Counted from the stretch's first letter, positions 1 to 5,109 are shown. The stretch: 6,198 bases of DNA from an uncultured Clostridia bacterium (GCA_944386335.1 CALXAQ010000048.1:1-6198), one strand, 5' to 3'. Notes: a model not told the origin generated them from the letters alone. Made by a program: numbers and translations.

Positions 1-204
1 TCTTTCTACTGCCATTTCCATATCTGGCATAGAAAATGGATTATAAAAGTCGTTTCTAGTTGGTTGCAAAAAAGTAGAAATTTGTTCTTCTTTAATATCT
101 CTTTTTACTAATATTTTAGCAAGTAACCTGCTAATTCTATATTCTTCTACTAACTTTTCTACTTTTTCTGTTTCTACTTTATTACATTCCCATTTCTTAT
201 TCAT
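1..204 (-). CDS. recJ: Single-stranded-DNA-specific exonuclease RecJ, N-terminal part (cut by window edge)
   Basis: RecJ is a cytoplasmic 5'-3' exonuclease on single-stranded DNA, acting in recombination, mismatch and base-excision repair and at stalled forks. Only the first 68 codons are inside the window; the frame is open to base 1. The visible residues start MNKKWE and continue with a stretch typical of RecJ N-termini: 'ISRLLAKILVKRDI' (24-37), the 'STFLQP' turn (43-48), and 'DFYNPFSMPDMEMAVER' (52-68), matching the family pattern of F-L-x-P followed by D-P-F-x-(M/L)-x-D-M-x-x-A-V-x-R. The DHH catalytic motifs would lie outside the window. The start is ATG at 204, preceded by an AGGAAAGG ribosome site about 7 bases upstream. 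It follows pyk but is separated from it by a terminator and has its own candidate promoter, so it is probably a separate unit. The identification rests on a short N-terminus. Confidence 0.82.
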   Translation of the reverse strand, partial: MNKKWECNKVETEKVEKLVEEYRISRLLAKILVKRDIKEEQISTFLQPTRNDFYNPFSMPDMEMAVER

Positions 205-238
205 AAATTTCCTTTCCTTTTAATAAACGATTTGTTCT

Positions 239-267
239 ATTTTATCCTATTTTTGCTAAATTGGAAA
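239..267 (-). promoter_or_regulatory. Candidate sigma-A promoter for recJ
   Basis: On the minus strand a -35 box TTTCCA (262-267; 4 of 6 consensus bases) and a -10 box TAAAAT (239-244; 5 of 6) are separated by exactly 17 bp. The site lies between the pyk terminator and the recJ ribosome site, where a recJ promoter is needed. It would give a 5' leader of roughly 25-30 bases. In such AT-rich DNA a match of this quality could be chance. Confidence 0.42.
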
Positions 268-278
268 GAGTTTCATAG

Positions 279-309
279 AAAAAAATACAAATACCTTTCG
301 GTATTTGTA
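279..309 (-). terminator. Intrinsic terminator of pyk
   Basis: A perfect 10-bp stem is formed by 286-295 and 300-309 (TACAAATACC / GGTATTTGTA) with a GAAA tetraloop on the minus strand, followed by seven T residues (285 to 279). It begins 10 bases after the pyk stop codon. The stem, GNRA-type loop and T-tract have the classic form of a rho-independent terminator reading leftward. On the plus strand the hairpin is not followed by a T-run, so it is one-directional. Confidence 0.9.
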
Positions 310-319
310 CTCTTCCTCT

Positions 320-1753
320 TTATATTTTTAAAATTCCTCCAATAGTTCTATTCATTGCACCTGAATGTGTAGATAGAATAGATGCTCCTCCTGCTAAAAT
401 CACTACATCTCCCTCTTGCACATAACCTAACTTTTTAACTTCCTCAATTCCTTGTTCTATTATTTCATCAGGTGTTTCTTTTCCCTTTACTAAAATAGGT
501 GTTGTATTCCAAGTTAGGGAAAGTTGTCGATAAGTTTTTTCATCAGAAGTTAGAGCATATACAGGACATCCTGGCGAAAAACTTGCAATGCTTCTAGGAG
601 TATCTCCCGTTTGAGTATAAGCAAATATGGCTTTTGCTTTCATTTCCATAGCAGTAGCCACTACACTATGATTTAGCTTAAACTCATAATTTTGTTCTTC
701 TAAAAGATTTTCTCTTTTGGTAAATCTTTTCCAATATTTTATGTATCCTTCTACTGCTCCTGCAATTCTATTCATCACATTTACACATTGTACAGGATAT
801 TTTCCCATAGCACTCTCGCCTGACAGCATAATAGCACCTGTCATATCAAAAATAGCATTTGCTACATCACTTACTTCCGCTCTTGTTGGTGCTGGATTTG
901 TTGTCATAGAATCCAACATTTGTGTTGCTGTAATAACTATTTTTCCTGCCTTATTACATTCTTGGATGAATTTCTTTTGGATAATTGGTACTTCTTCTAA
1001 TGGTATTTCTACTCCCATATCTCCACGAGCTACCATAATACCATCACTTACTTCTAAAATTTCTTTGAAATTATCTATTCCTTCTTGATTTTCAATTTTA
1101 GAAATAATTTTGATATTTTGACCACCATTATCGTCTAATACTTTTCTAATATTTTTAACATCTTCTACACATCTAACAAAGGATGCTGCTATATAATCAA
1201 ATCCCACACGGCAACCATCTTTTAAGTCCTGTATATCTTTATCTTTTAATGCTGGTAGGTTTACATGTGTACCTGGCAAATTAATACTTTTTCTATTGCC
1301 CAACTCTCCTCCATTGGTTACTTTGCAAACAACATCTTTACCATCTACTCTGATTACTTCTAATTCTATTTTGCCATCATCTATTAATATTTGTGCTCCT
1401 ATATGGATATCTTTATATAATTCTTTATAGCTAACACTTACTCTATCTTTATTTCCAACAATATCTTCATTAGCTAGTATAAATATATCATTTGCTTTTA
1501 AAATAACAGGTGCATTTTCTAATTTTCCTGTGCTTATTTCTGGTCCTTGTGTATCTAGAAGAAGTGCTACTGGTTCTCCAACTTCCTCTCTTGCCTGTTT
1601 TACTGCTTCTACAAAAGGTTTTTGTTGATCTTCATACCCTCCATGCGAAAAGTTGATTCTAGCTACATTCATTCCTGCTTTTATCATTTCTTTTAGTGTT
1701 TCTACATCTGCTGTTGCTGGTCCTATTGTACATACTATTTTTGTTTTTCTCAC
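320..1753 (-). CDS. pyk: Pyruvate kinase, short form
   Basis: It catalyses the last step of glycolysis, phosphoenolpyruvate plus ADP to pyruvate plus ATP, in the cytoplasm. The 477 residues match the usual 470-480 for forms lacking the extra C-terminal PEP-utilizer domain found in many Bacillus enzymes. Visible motifs: N-terminal RKTKIVCTIGPAT, substrate-binding ARINFSHG (31-38), catalytic lysine K219 in IISKIENQEG, metal ligands E221 and D245 in MVARGDMGVEIP, the ATQMLDSM and PTRAEVSDVANA helices (276-300), and SGESAMGKYP (311-320). E72 in the GPE motif is the residue associated with K+-dependent enzymes. The nearby segment reads DTQGPEIST where DTKGPEIRT is usual. The start is GTG at 1753, supported by a GGGAGGA ribosome site (1761-1767) 7 bases upstream and by the canonical N-terminus. 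It has its own promoter and terminator and appears monocistronic. Confidence 0.97.
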   Translation of the reverse strand: MRKTKIVCTIGPATADVETLKEMIKAGMNVARINFSHGGYEDQQKPFVEAVKQAREEVGEPVALLLDTQGPEISTGKLENAPVILKANDIFILANEDIVGNKDRVSVSYKELYKDIHIGAQILIDDGKIELEVIRVDGKDVVCKVTNGGELGNRKSINLPGTHVNLPALKDKDIQDLKDGCRVGFDYIAASFVRCVEDVKNIRKVLDDNGGQNIKIISKIENQEGIDNFKEILEVSDGIMVARGDMGVEIPLEEVPIIQKKFIQECNKAGKIVITATQMLDSMTTNPAPTRAEVSDVANAIFDMTGAIMLSGESAMGKYPVQCVNVMNRIAGAVEGYIKYWKRFTKRENLLEEQNYEFKLNHSVVATAMEMKAKAIFAYTQTGDTPRSIASFSPGCPVYALTSDEKTYRQLSLTWNTTPILVKGKETPDEIIEQGIEEVKKLGYVQEGDVVILAGGASILSTHSGAMNRTIGGILKI

Positions 1754-1790
1754 TTTAGTTTCCTCCCTTACTTTTCTTAAAACATTTTCT

Positions 1791-1819
1791 ATTATATCAC
1801 TTAACCTTTATAGTTTCAA
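1791..1819 (-). promoter_or_regulatory. Sigma-A promoter of pyk
   Basis: The minus strand carries TTGAAA (1814-1819; 5 of 6 consensus bases), a 17-bp spacer and a perfect TATAAT (1791-1796). Transcription would start near 1784, giving a leader of about 30 bases with the GGGAGGA ribosome site. This is the best promoter match in the window, as expected for an abundant glycolytic enzyme. No cre-like (CcpA) site was recognised next to it. Confidence 0.8.
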
Positions 1820-1860
1820 GTAGTAACATTCCTATTCAATAGTAGCAAATGTATACGTGT

Positions 1861-1905
1861 CAATGATGTGAAACAAACTTTTATAAAAAATTTGTAGTAT
1901 CATTG
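1861..1905. repeat. Nested AT-rich inverted repeat between NUDIX gene and pyk promoter
   Basis: The outer arms CAATGAT (1861-1867) and ATCATTG (1899-1905) are perfect 7-bp complements. Inside them ACAAA (1873-1877) and TTTGT (1891-1895) pair again around an A/T-only centre. The structure begins 4 bases beyond the NUDIX stop, so it could fold at the 3' end of that transcript. It lacks a following T-tract on the minus strand, so it is not a standard intrinsic terminator. It could also be an operator upstream of the pyk promoter. Confidence 0.4.
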
Positions 1906-1908
1906 AAT

Positions 1909-2424
1909 TTATTCTATCGCACCTGTACTTACTTTCCGATTTTTTTCTTTTAATTTATATCTTACATCTAATATGTTTTCTTTCTCATCTGCTTGTATTT
2001 TCATTTTAAAATTACATCTATCATCAATCAAACCTTTAATAAAAAATCTATCTAAAATCATTATAATAAACAATATTTTTTCTTTTTTTAGTAATTCATT
2101 AATTTCTATCCACTCTGATGTATTTTCTTCAAAATCTTGTGGTTCTCCTTCACATTCATTGCATATAAATACATCAAAATCAAATATTCTATCTGGGTAT
2201 TCAATTATCATATTTCCTTTATATTTTAAGTTTTTAATTTTTAGTCCTGTTTCCTCTTTCATTTCTCTTATGGCTGTTTGTTCTGGATTTTCTCCCTCTT
2301 CTATTTTTCCACCTGGTATTTCATAATACCCTGCTTTTTTATTGTCTTCTTTATATTTCGTTACTACTACTTTATTATCTTTTATTAAAAAGCATCTAAC
2401 GGCTTTTCTTATTGGCTTATTCAT
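1909..2424 (-). CDS. NUDIX family hydrolase (MutT-like)
   Basis: NUDIX enzymes hydrolyse nucleoside diphosphates linked to another group X, for example oxidised dNTPs, nucleotide sugars or dinucleotide polyphosphates; the substrate here cannot be told from sequence. The NUDIX box is complete at residues 39-61, following G-x5-E-x7-R-E-U-x-E-E-x-G-U, with G39, E45, R53, E54, E57, E58 and G60; the glutamates bind the catalytic Mg2+. The preceding strand YYEIPGGK is typical. The NUDIX domain covers roughly residues 5-130; the last 35 or so residues are lysine/glutamate-rich and not recognised. At 171 residues it is a little longer than a minimal MutT. The ATG at 2424 is supported by a GGAG ribosome site (2431-2435) 6 bases upstream. 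It lies downstream of glyQS, with 92 bp between the genes and a candidate promoter of its own; read-through from glyQS is possible because no clear glyQS terminator is seen. Confidence 0.9.
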   Translation of the reverse strand: MNKPIRKAVRCFLIKDNKVVVTKYKEDNKKAGYYEIPGGKIEEGENPEQTAIREMKEETGLKIKNLKYKGNMIIEYPDRIFDFDVFICNECEGEPQDFEENTSEWIEINELLKKEKILFIIMILDRFFIKGLIDDRCNFKMKIQADEKENILDVRYKLKEKNRKVSTGAIE

Positions 2425-2452
2425 CCTTTTCTCCTATCTTAGATTTTTATAA

Positions 2453-2480
2453 TTTATAATATTTCTTTACATCTAATCAA
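2453..2480 (-). promoter_or_regulatory. Candidate promoter for the NUDIX gene
   Basis: On the minus strand TTGATT (2475-2480; 4 of 6) and TATAAA (2453-2458; 5 of 6) are 16 bp apart. The inferred start near 2446 leaves about 20 bases before the ATG, enough to include the GGAG ribosome site. The surrounding DNA is A/T-only, so other alignments of the -10 box are possible. Confidence 0.4.
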
Positions 2481-2516
2481 TTAAGTCCTGCAATTGGCAT
2501 TTTAGTCTACTATTTG

Positions 2517-3899
2517 CTAAAATTTTATTTTATCCTCTATCCATTTTTCGACATCCTCGATTTTTACTCTTACTTGTTCCATAGTATCTCTGTCTCTAAT
2601 GGTAACACTCTCATCTTCTAATGTGTCGAAATCGATAGTAACACAATATGGTGTTCCTATTTCGTCTTCTCTTCTATATCTTTTTTTTTTTGTTTTTTCT
2701 TCATCATAATCACACATAAAGTTTTTGCTTAATTTGCTATAAACTTCCTCTGCTTTTTCACTTAATTTTTTCGATAGTGGAAGTACGGCTACTTTATATG
2801 GTGCTAAAGCCGGATGTAAGTGTAATACTACTCTGCTGTCTCCTTCTTCCAATGCTTGTTCTTCATAAGCCTGGCATAAAAATGCAAGAGTTACTCTATC
2901 ACAGCCCAAAGATGGCTCTATGCAATAAGGCACAAATTTTTCTCCTGTTTCTTGGTCAAGATAAGTAAAGTCCTCTTTTGCATGTTCCATATGTTGTTTT
3001 AAATCATAATCTGTTCTATCTGCAATTCCCCATAATTCTCCCCATCCAAATGGGAATAAAAATTCTATATCTGTAGTACCTTTGCTATAGAAACATAACT
3101 CCTCTGGGCTATGGTCTCTTAAACGTATGCTATCTTCTTTCATTCCTAAGGATAGTAACCAGTCTCTGCAGAAATTTCTCCAGTAAGCAAACCATTCCAT
3201 ATCCGTACCCGGTTTGCAGAAAAATTCTAATTCCATTTGTTCAAATTCTCTTGTTCTAAAAGTAAAGTTCCCCGGTGTAATTTCATTTCTAAAACTTTTT
3301 CCTATTTGACCAATTCCCATTGGTAGTTTTCTTCTCGTTGTTCTTAGCACATTTTTAAAGTTCACAAAAATTCCTTGTGCTGTTTCTGGTCTTAAATAAA
3401 TTTCTGATGTAGAATCTTCTGTTACTCCTTGAAAAGTTTTAAACATCAAATTAAATTTACGAATTCCTGTAAAATTTTCTTTTCCACAGTCTGGACAAGT
3501 AATATGATGTTCTTGCATATAGGATATCATTTGGTCATCTGTCCAGCCATCTACTACTTGTTCACAATGGTTCTCATGCATCCAATCTTCTATTAGCTTA
3601 TCTGCTCTATGTCTTGTTTTACATTCTTTACAATCAATTAATGGGTCTGAGAAACCTCCTACGTGACCAGAAGCAACCCATGTTTCTGGATTCATTAAAA
3701 TGGCTGCATCTAATCCTACATTATATTTGCTCTCTTGTATAAACTTCTTTCTCCATGCTTTTTTTACATTGTTTTTTAGTTCCACTCCTAAAGGTCCATA
3801 ATCCCATGTGTTTGCTAATCCTCCATAGATTTCTGAGCCTGGATAGATAAACCCTCTAGACTTACACAAATTCACAATCTTTTCCATACTATCTACCAT
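2517..3899 (-). CDS. glyQS: Glycyl-tRNA synthetase, alpha2 (GlyQS) type
   Basis: It attaches glycine to tRNA-Gly, a cytoplasmic class IIa synthetase working as a homodimer; this is the single-chain type, not the separate glyQ/glyS pair. The 460 residues fit the family. In order: N-terminal SRGFIYPGSEIYGG...WDYGPLG (14-38), a zinc-finger-like insertion with CKEC (90-93) and CPDC (135-138), LRPETAQGIFVNF (169-181), class II motif 2 around FRNEITPG and RTREFEQMELEFF (203-227), motif 3 EPSLGCDR (328-335), and the anticodon-binding domain from about residue 365 (HPALAPYKVAVLP) to the C-terminus with YRREDEIGTPYC (408-419). The usual GSIG before that last motif is replaced by KTKK (402-405), encoded by an 11-A run (2681-2691). 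ATG 3899 is preferred to the internal ATG (residue 5) because AGGAGGGA (3905-3912) is correctly spaced for it. The stop codon is TAG. Expression is under T-box control. Confidence 0.97.
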   Translation of the reverse strand: MVDSMEKIVNLCKSRGFIYPGSEIYGGLANTWDYGPLGVELKNNVKKAWRKKFIQESKYNVGLDAAILMNPETWVASGHVGGFSDPLIDCKECKTRHRADKLIEDWMHENHCEQVVDGWTDDQMISYMQEHHITCPDCGKENFTGIRKFNLMFKTFQGVTEDSTSEIYLRPETAQGIFVNFKNVLRTTRRKLPMGIGQIGKSFRNEITPGNFTFRTREFEQMELEFFCKPGTDMEWFAYWRNFCRDWLLSLGMKEDSIRLRDHSPEELCFYSKGTTDIEFLFPFGWGELWGIADRTDYDLKQHMEHAKEDFTYLDQETGEKFVPYCIEPSLGCDRVTLAFLCQAYEEQALEEGDSRVVLHLHPALAPYKVAVLPLSKKLSEKAEEVYSKLSKNFMCDYDEEKTKKKRYRREDEIGTPYCVTIDFDTLEDESVTIRDRDTMEQVRVKIEDVEKWIEDKIKF

Positions 3900-3932
3900 A
3901 GTATTCCCTCCTTTTTATTTTTGCTAAATACG

Positions 3933-3978
3933 AAAAAAACTTTCATCTCTAGCTTTTTCTTGCTAGGGACGAAAGTTT
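3933..3978 (-). terminator. T-box regulatory terminator upstream of glyQS
   Basis: Positions 3962-3978 and 3937-3953 form a 17-position stem (with one G-T pair and one C-A mismatch) around an 8-base A-rich loop, followed by a T-tract on the minus strand (about seven T, 3939 to 3933, partly in the stem). It is mutually exclusive with the antiterminator because CCCT (3965-3968) is shared. It should stop transcription when tRNA-Gly is charged. Since no other terminator was found behind the methyltransferase gene, it probably also stops read-through from upstream. Confidence 0.93.
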
Positions 3979-4139
3979 ACTTCCGCGGTTCCACCCTAAT
4001 TGGCAAGTTTGTATTACTTACCCTCTTTCTCTTTTTATATGCTCCAAAGCTCCCCACATAATTTAGGTAATTAGTTTTCACCAACCACTAACTCTCTTGC
4101 TACCCTCTTTTATGTTTTTTCTTTTTCTTCGCATTTTCT
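3933..4139 (-). promoter_or_regulatory. Glycine T-box riboswitch leader of glyQS
   Basis: T-box leaders bind uncharged tRNA and switch a terminator to an antiterminator. The 14-base T-box AGGGTGGAACCGCG is at 3984-3997 (minus strand). Its UGGA bulge (3990-3993) would pair with a UCCA tRNA end, as expected for tRNA-Gly with discriminator U. AGGG (3994-3997) can pair with CCCT in the later CGTCCCT (3965-3971) to make the antiterminator. Stem III is GGTAAGT/ACTTGCC (4002-4008 with 4016-4022). Stem I shows the apical GGTTGGTG loop on a TTAGT/ACTAA stem (4071-4091), the AGAGAG bulge (about 4092-4097) and a base AUGC/GCAU (4131-4134 with 4039-4042). The specifier is likely the glycine codon GGA at 4051-4053; another GGA at 4043-4045 is less well placed. 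The 5' end is inferred from the promoter. Confidence 0.95.
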
Positions 4140-4145
4140 TGCTTT

Positions 4146-4174
4146 ATTCTAGCAAGTTTTTGATAAAAAGTCAA
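4146..4174 (-). promoter_or_regulatory. Promoter of the T-box/glyQS unit
   Basis: On the minus strand TTGACT (4169-4174; 5 of 6) and TAGAAT (4146-4151; 5 of 6) are separated by 17 bp. The predicted start at about 4139 lies just before the stem I base of the T-box, which is the correct architecture. The -35 box begins only 6 bases after the methyltransferase stop codon. A 6-bp inverted repeat, CTTGCT/AGCAAG (4138-4143, 4151-4156), overlaps the -10 region. Confidence 0.75.
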
Positions 4175-4180
4175 TTGATT

Positions 4181-4753
4181 TTATCCTAATTTTTTCGCAG
4201 TTATATCATATATATGCCAATGTTTTTGTTCTCCTGAGGCAGATTTTCCGTCTTTTTCTATTTCTTCAAATTGAATCAGTTCAAATTTATCGAATAGTCT
4301 TATCACATTCTGTTTAGGTAAAGTAATTAAATTCGTCCACGAGTCTCTTTCTCCTAGGAAATTTCCTACAAAGTATCCTTTATCCACTATTGTACTTTCA
4401 ATCTTATTCCAAACAGTATAAAAACATTCCTTTTTTGTAAATGGTAGACTAAAATTAGCTACTACTAAATTGGCTTTTGGCAAGTCCATATTTCCAAATA
4501 AAGATTGCATAAAAGAAAATTTTTCTTGTTCTTGCACAGATAACCTCTCTTTAATGATATTTTCTGTATTTTCTTTATCCACAGCTAATACTCTCCAATT
4601 ATTTTTTATGAGTGCGATAGTATCTCTTCCTGCACCGCATCCCAAATCTATCGCTTTTCCTGGCGTTACACCTAAATTTAAAAACTTTTCTATGTTCTTA
4701 TGAGGTTTGGTTTCTTTTGTATGATTATAATATTCTTCCCATTTGTTATCCAC
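4181..4753 (-). CDS. Class I SAM-dependent methyltransferase, TehB-like
   Basis: It is predicted to transfer a methyl group from S-adenosylmethionine to an unidentified, probably small, substrate in the cytoplasm. From the GTG start it is 190 residues. SAM-binding motif I is IDLGCGAGRDT (35-45), the acidic end of strand 2 is VLAVDKE (D59), the motif IV region is LVVANFSLPF (96-105), and the C-terminal KHWHIYDI strand (177-184) resembles TehB-like and other small methyltransferases. The reading frame is open further up to a TTG at 4807, but that codon has no ribosome site and coincides with the -35 box of a promoter. GTG at 4753 has GAGGAGG (4759-4765) 5 bases upstream and starts directly before DNKWEEYY, so it is chosen. 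Two perfect DnaA boxes lie inside or across the gene (4575-4583, 4746-4754). Tellurite resistance should not be assumed. Confidence 0.88.
   Translation of the reverse strand: MDNKWEEYYNHTKETKPHKNIEKFLNLGVTPGKAIDLGCGAGRDTIALIKNNWRVLAVDKENTENIIKERLSVQEQEKFSFMQSLFGNMDLPKANLVVANFSLPFTKKECFYTVWNKIESTIVDKGYFVGNFLGERDSWTNLITLPKQNVIRLFDKFELIQFEEIEKDGKSASGEQKHWHIYDITAKKLG
4575..4583 (+). other. DnaA box inside methyltransferase gene
   Basis: A perfect TTATCCACA, matching the high-affinity DnaA consensus TTATNCACA, lies within the coding sequence. It is about 370 bp from the main box cluster and has the same orientation as the leftmost box of that cluster. A one-mismatch relative, TTATCCACT, lies at 4380-4388. 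Confidence 0.5.
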
Positions 4754-4754
4754 A
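4746..4754 (+). other. DnaA box over methyltransferase start codon
   Basis: A perfect TTATCCACA lies across the GTG start codon (4751-4753), which reads TGTGGATAAC on the coding strand. DnaA bound here would sit just downstream of the inferred transcription start near 4772, so it could repress the gene. Occupancy is not shown by sequence alone. Confidence 0.55.
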
Positions 4755-4778
4755 ATAACCTCCTCATTGATATTTTTT

Positions 4779-4807
4779 TCTATGACAAATACATTACTAT
4801 ATGTCAA
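4779..4807 (-). promoter_or_regulatory. Candidate promoter of the methyltransferase gene
   Basis: On the minus strand a perfect TTGACA (4802-4807) is followed by a 17-bp spacer and CATAGA (4779-4784; 3 of 6), helped by an upstream TGT giving an extended -10 character. The inferred start near 4772 is 7 bases before the GAGGAGG ribosome site, a short but workable leader. The weak -10 box limits confidence. Confidence 0.5.
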
Positions 4808-4947
4808 TTATTATTTTCTTTTATTTTGTCGGAACAAGTAAGTATCTGTCTAACATATGACAAATCTATGACTTTCCGGATATTTTATTACAAATTCGTT
4901 TCAAAGTAATATCATTTTTCTGTATTATGTATTCCATTTTTGTCATA
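4781..4947. repeat. Three scattered copies of TATGACAAA
   Basis: TATGACAAAT occurs at 4781-4790 and again at 4856-4865 in direct orientation, and its complement TTTGTCATA is at 4939-4947. A shorter TATGAC lies at 4867-4872, 11 bp after the second copy. ATATGACA (4855-4862) and TGTCATAT (4941-4948) also form an 8-bp perfect inverted repeat. One copy overlaps the -10 box of the methyltransferase promoter and the last lies just beside the DnaA-box cluster. They could be protein-binding sites; no known factor was recognised. Confidence 0.4.
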
Positions 4948-4954
4948 TTTCTAG

Positions 4955-5006
4955 TTATCCACAGTAAAAATAATTTTGTGGATAATGTGGATAACTCTGT
5001 TGATAA
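4955..5006. other. DnaA-box cluster, candidate replication origin or DnaA regulatory locus
   Basis: Three perfect DnaA boxes and one close variant lie within 52 bp: TTATCCACA on plus at 4955-4963, then on minus TTATCCACA at 4977-4985, TTATCCACA at 4986-4994 and TTATCAACA at 4998-5006. The two middle boxes touch without a gap, and the third follows after 3 bp. GTTATCCACA (4954-4963) and TGTGGATAAC (4986-4995) form a 10-bp inverted repeat. The DNA on both sides is A/T-rich, especially 5044-5110, as needed for a duplex-unwinding element. Counting AT-rich composition, one perfect box of this exact 9-mer would be rare even once in 6 kb. Chromosomal origins usually lie beside dnaA; dnaA, dnaN and rpmH are absent here, so the role (oriC, DnaA titration or reactivation site, or transcription control) is inferred. 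Confidence 0.7.
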
Positions 5007-5109
5007 CCTATTTTAGTCACTTTGCGTTCACAAGTTTTTCACATTTCATTTTTGTTATTTTTTTATGAAAACCTATTTATTATTTGTATAAATATTATGG
5101 TTACTTTTT
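5007..5109. other. Non-coding A/T-rich segment beside the DnaA boxes
   Basis: This is the right part of the non-coding region between the methyltransferase and the HipA-like gene. It holds two TTCACA elements 11 bp apart (5027-5032 and 5038-5043), the second inside TTTTTCACA, one mismatch from a DnaA box. An A/T-only 7-bp stem TATTTAT/ATAAATA is at 5074-5094. No convincing intrinsic terminator for the HipA-like gene was found: no G/C-containing stem with a T-tract is visible on the minus strand. The segment could be the unwinding element of an origin. Confidence 0.4.

Noticed and set aside
717..1088. Plus-strand open frame of 123 codons opposite pyk
   Set aside because: It is the antisense shadow of a certain pyruvate kinase gene and has no recognisable domain or ribosome site.
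1973..2326. Plus-strand open frame of 117 codons opposite the NUDIX gene
   Set aside because: Serine/isoleucine-rich composition typical of the antisense of an A-rich gene; the NUDIX box on the other strand is perfect.
2499..2523. ATTTTAG/CTAAAAT hairpin at the glyQS stop as its terminator
   Set aside because: The stem is 7 bp, nearly all A/T, and no T-tract follows on the minus strand.
4138..4161. CTTGCT/AGCAAG hairpin followed by five T on the plus strand, resembling a terminator
   Set aside because: No plus-strand gene leads into it, the stem is only 6 bp, and it overlaps the -10 region of the glyQS promoter, which explains it better.
4181..4753. Tellurite-resistance function from TehB resemblance
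   Set aside because: The similarity is at the level of the SAM-binding fold; substrate cannot be assigned and no other tellurite gene is present.
4754..4807. 18-codon N-terminal extension of the methyltransferase to a TTG start
   Set aside because: The TTG is the -35 box of a candidate promoter and has no ribosome site, while GTG 4753 has a strong one 5 bases upstream.
4700..4909. Plus-strand open frame of 69 codons in the non-coding region
   Set aside because: Phenylalanine/isoleucine-rich, no ribosome site, overlaps the methyltransferase start and its promoter.
5026..5043. Rex-like redox operator (TTGTGAA half-site)
   Set aside because: Only one half-site is present; the second half expected at the correct spacing is missing.
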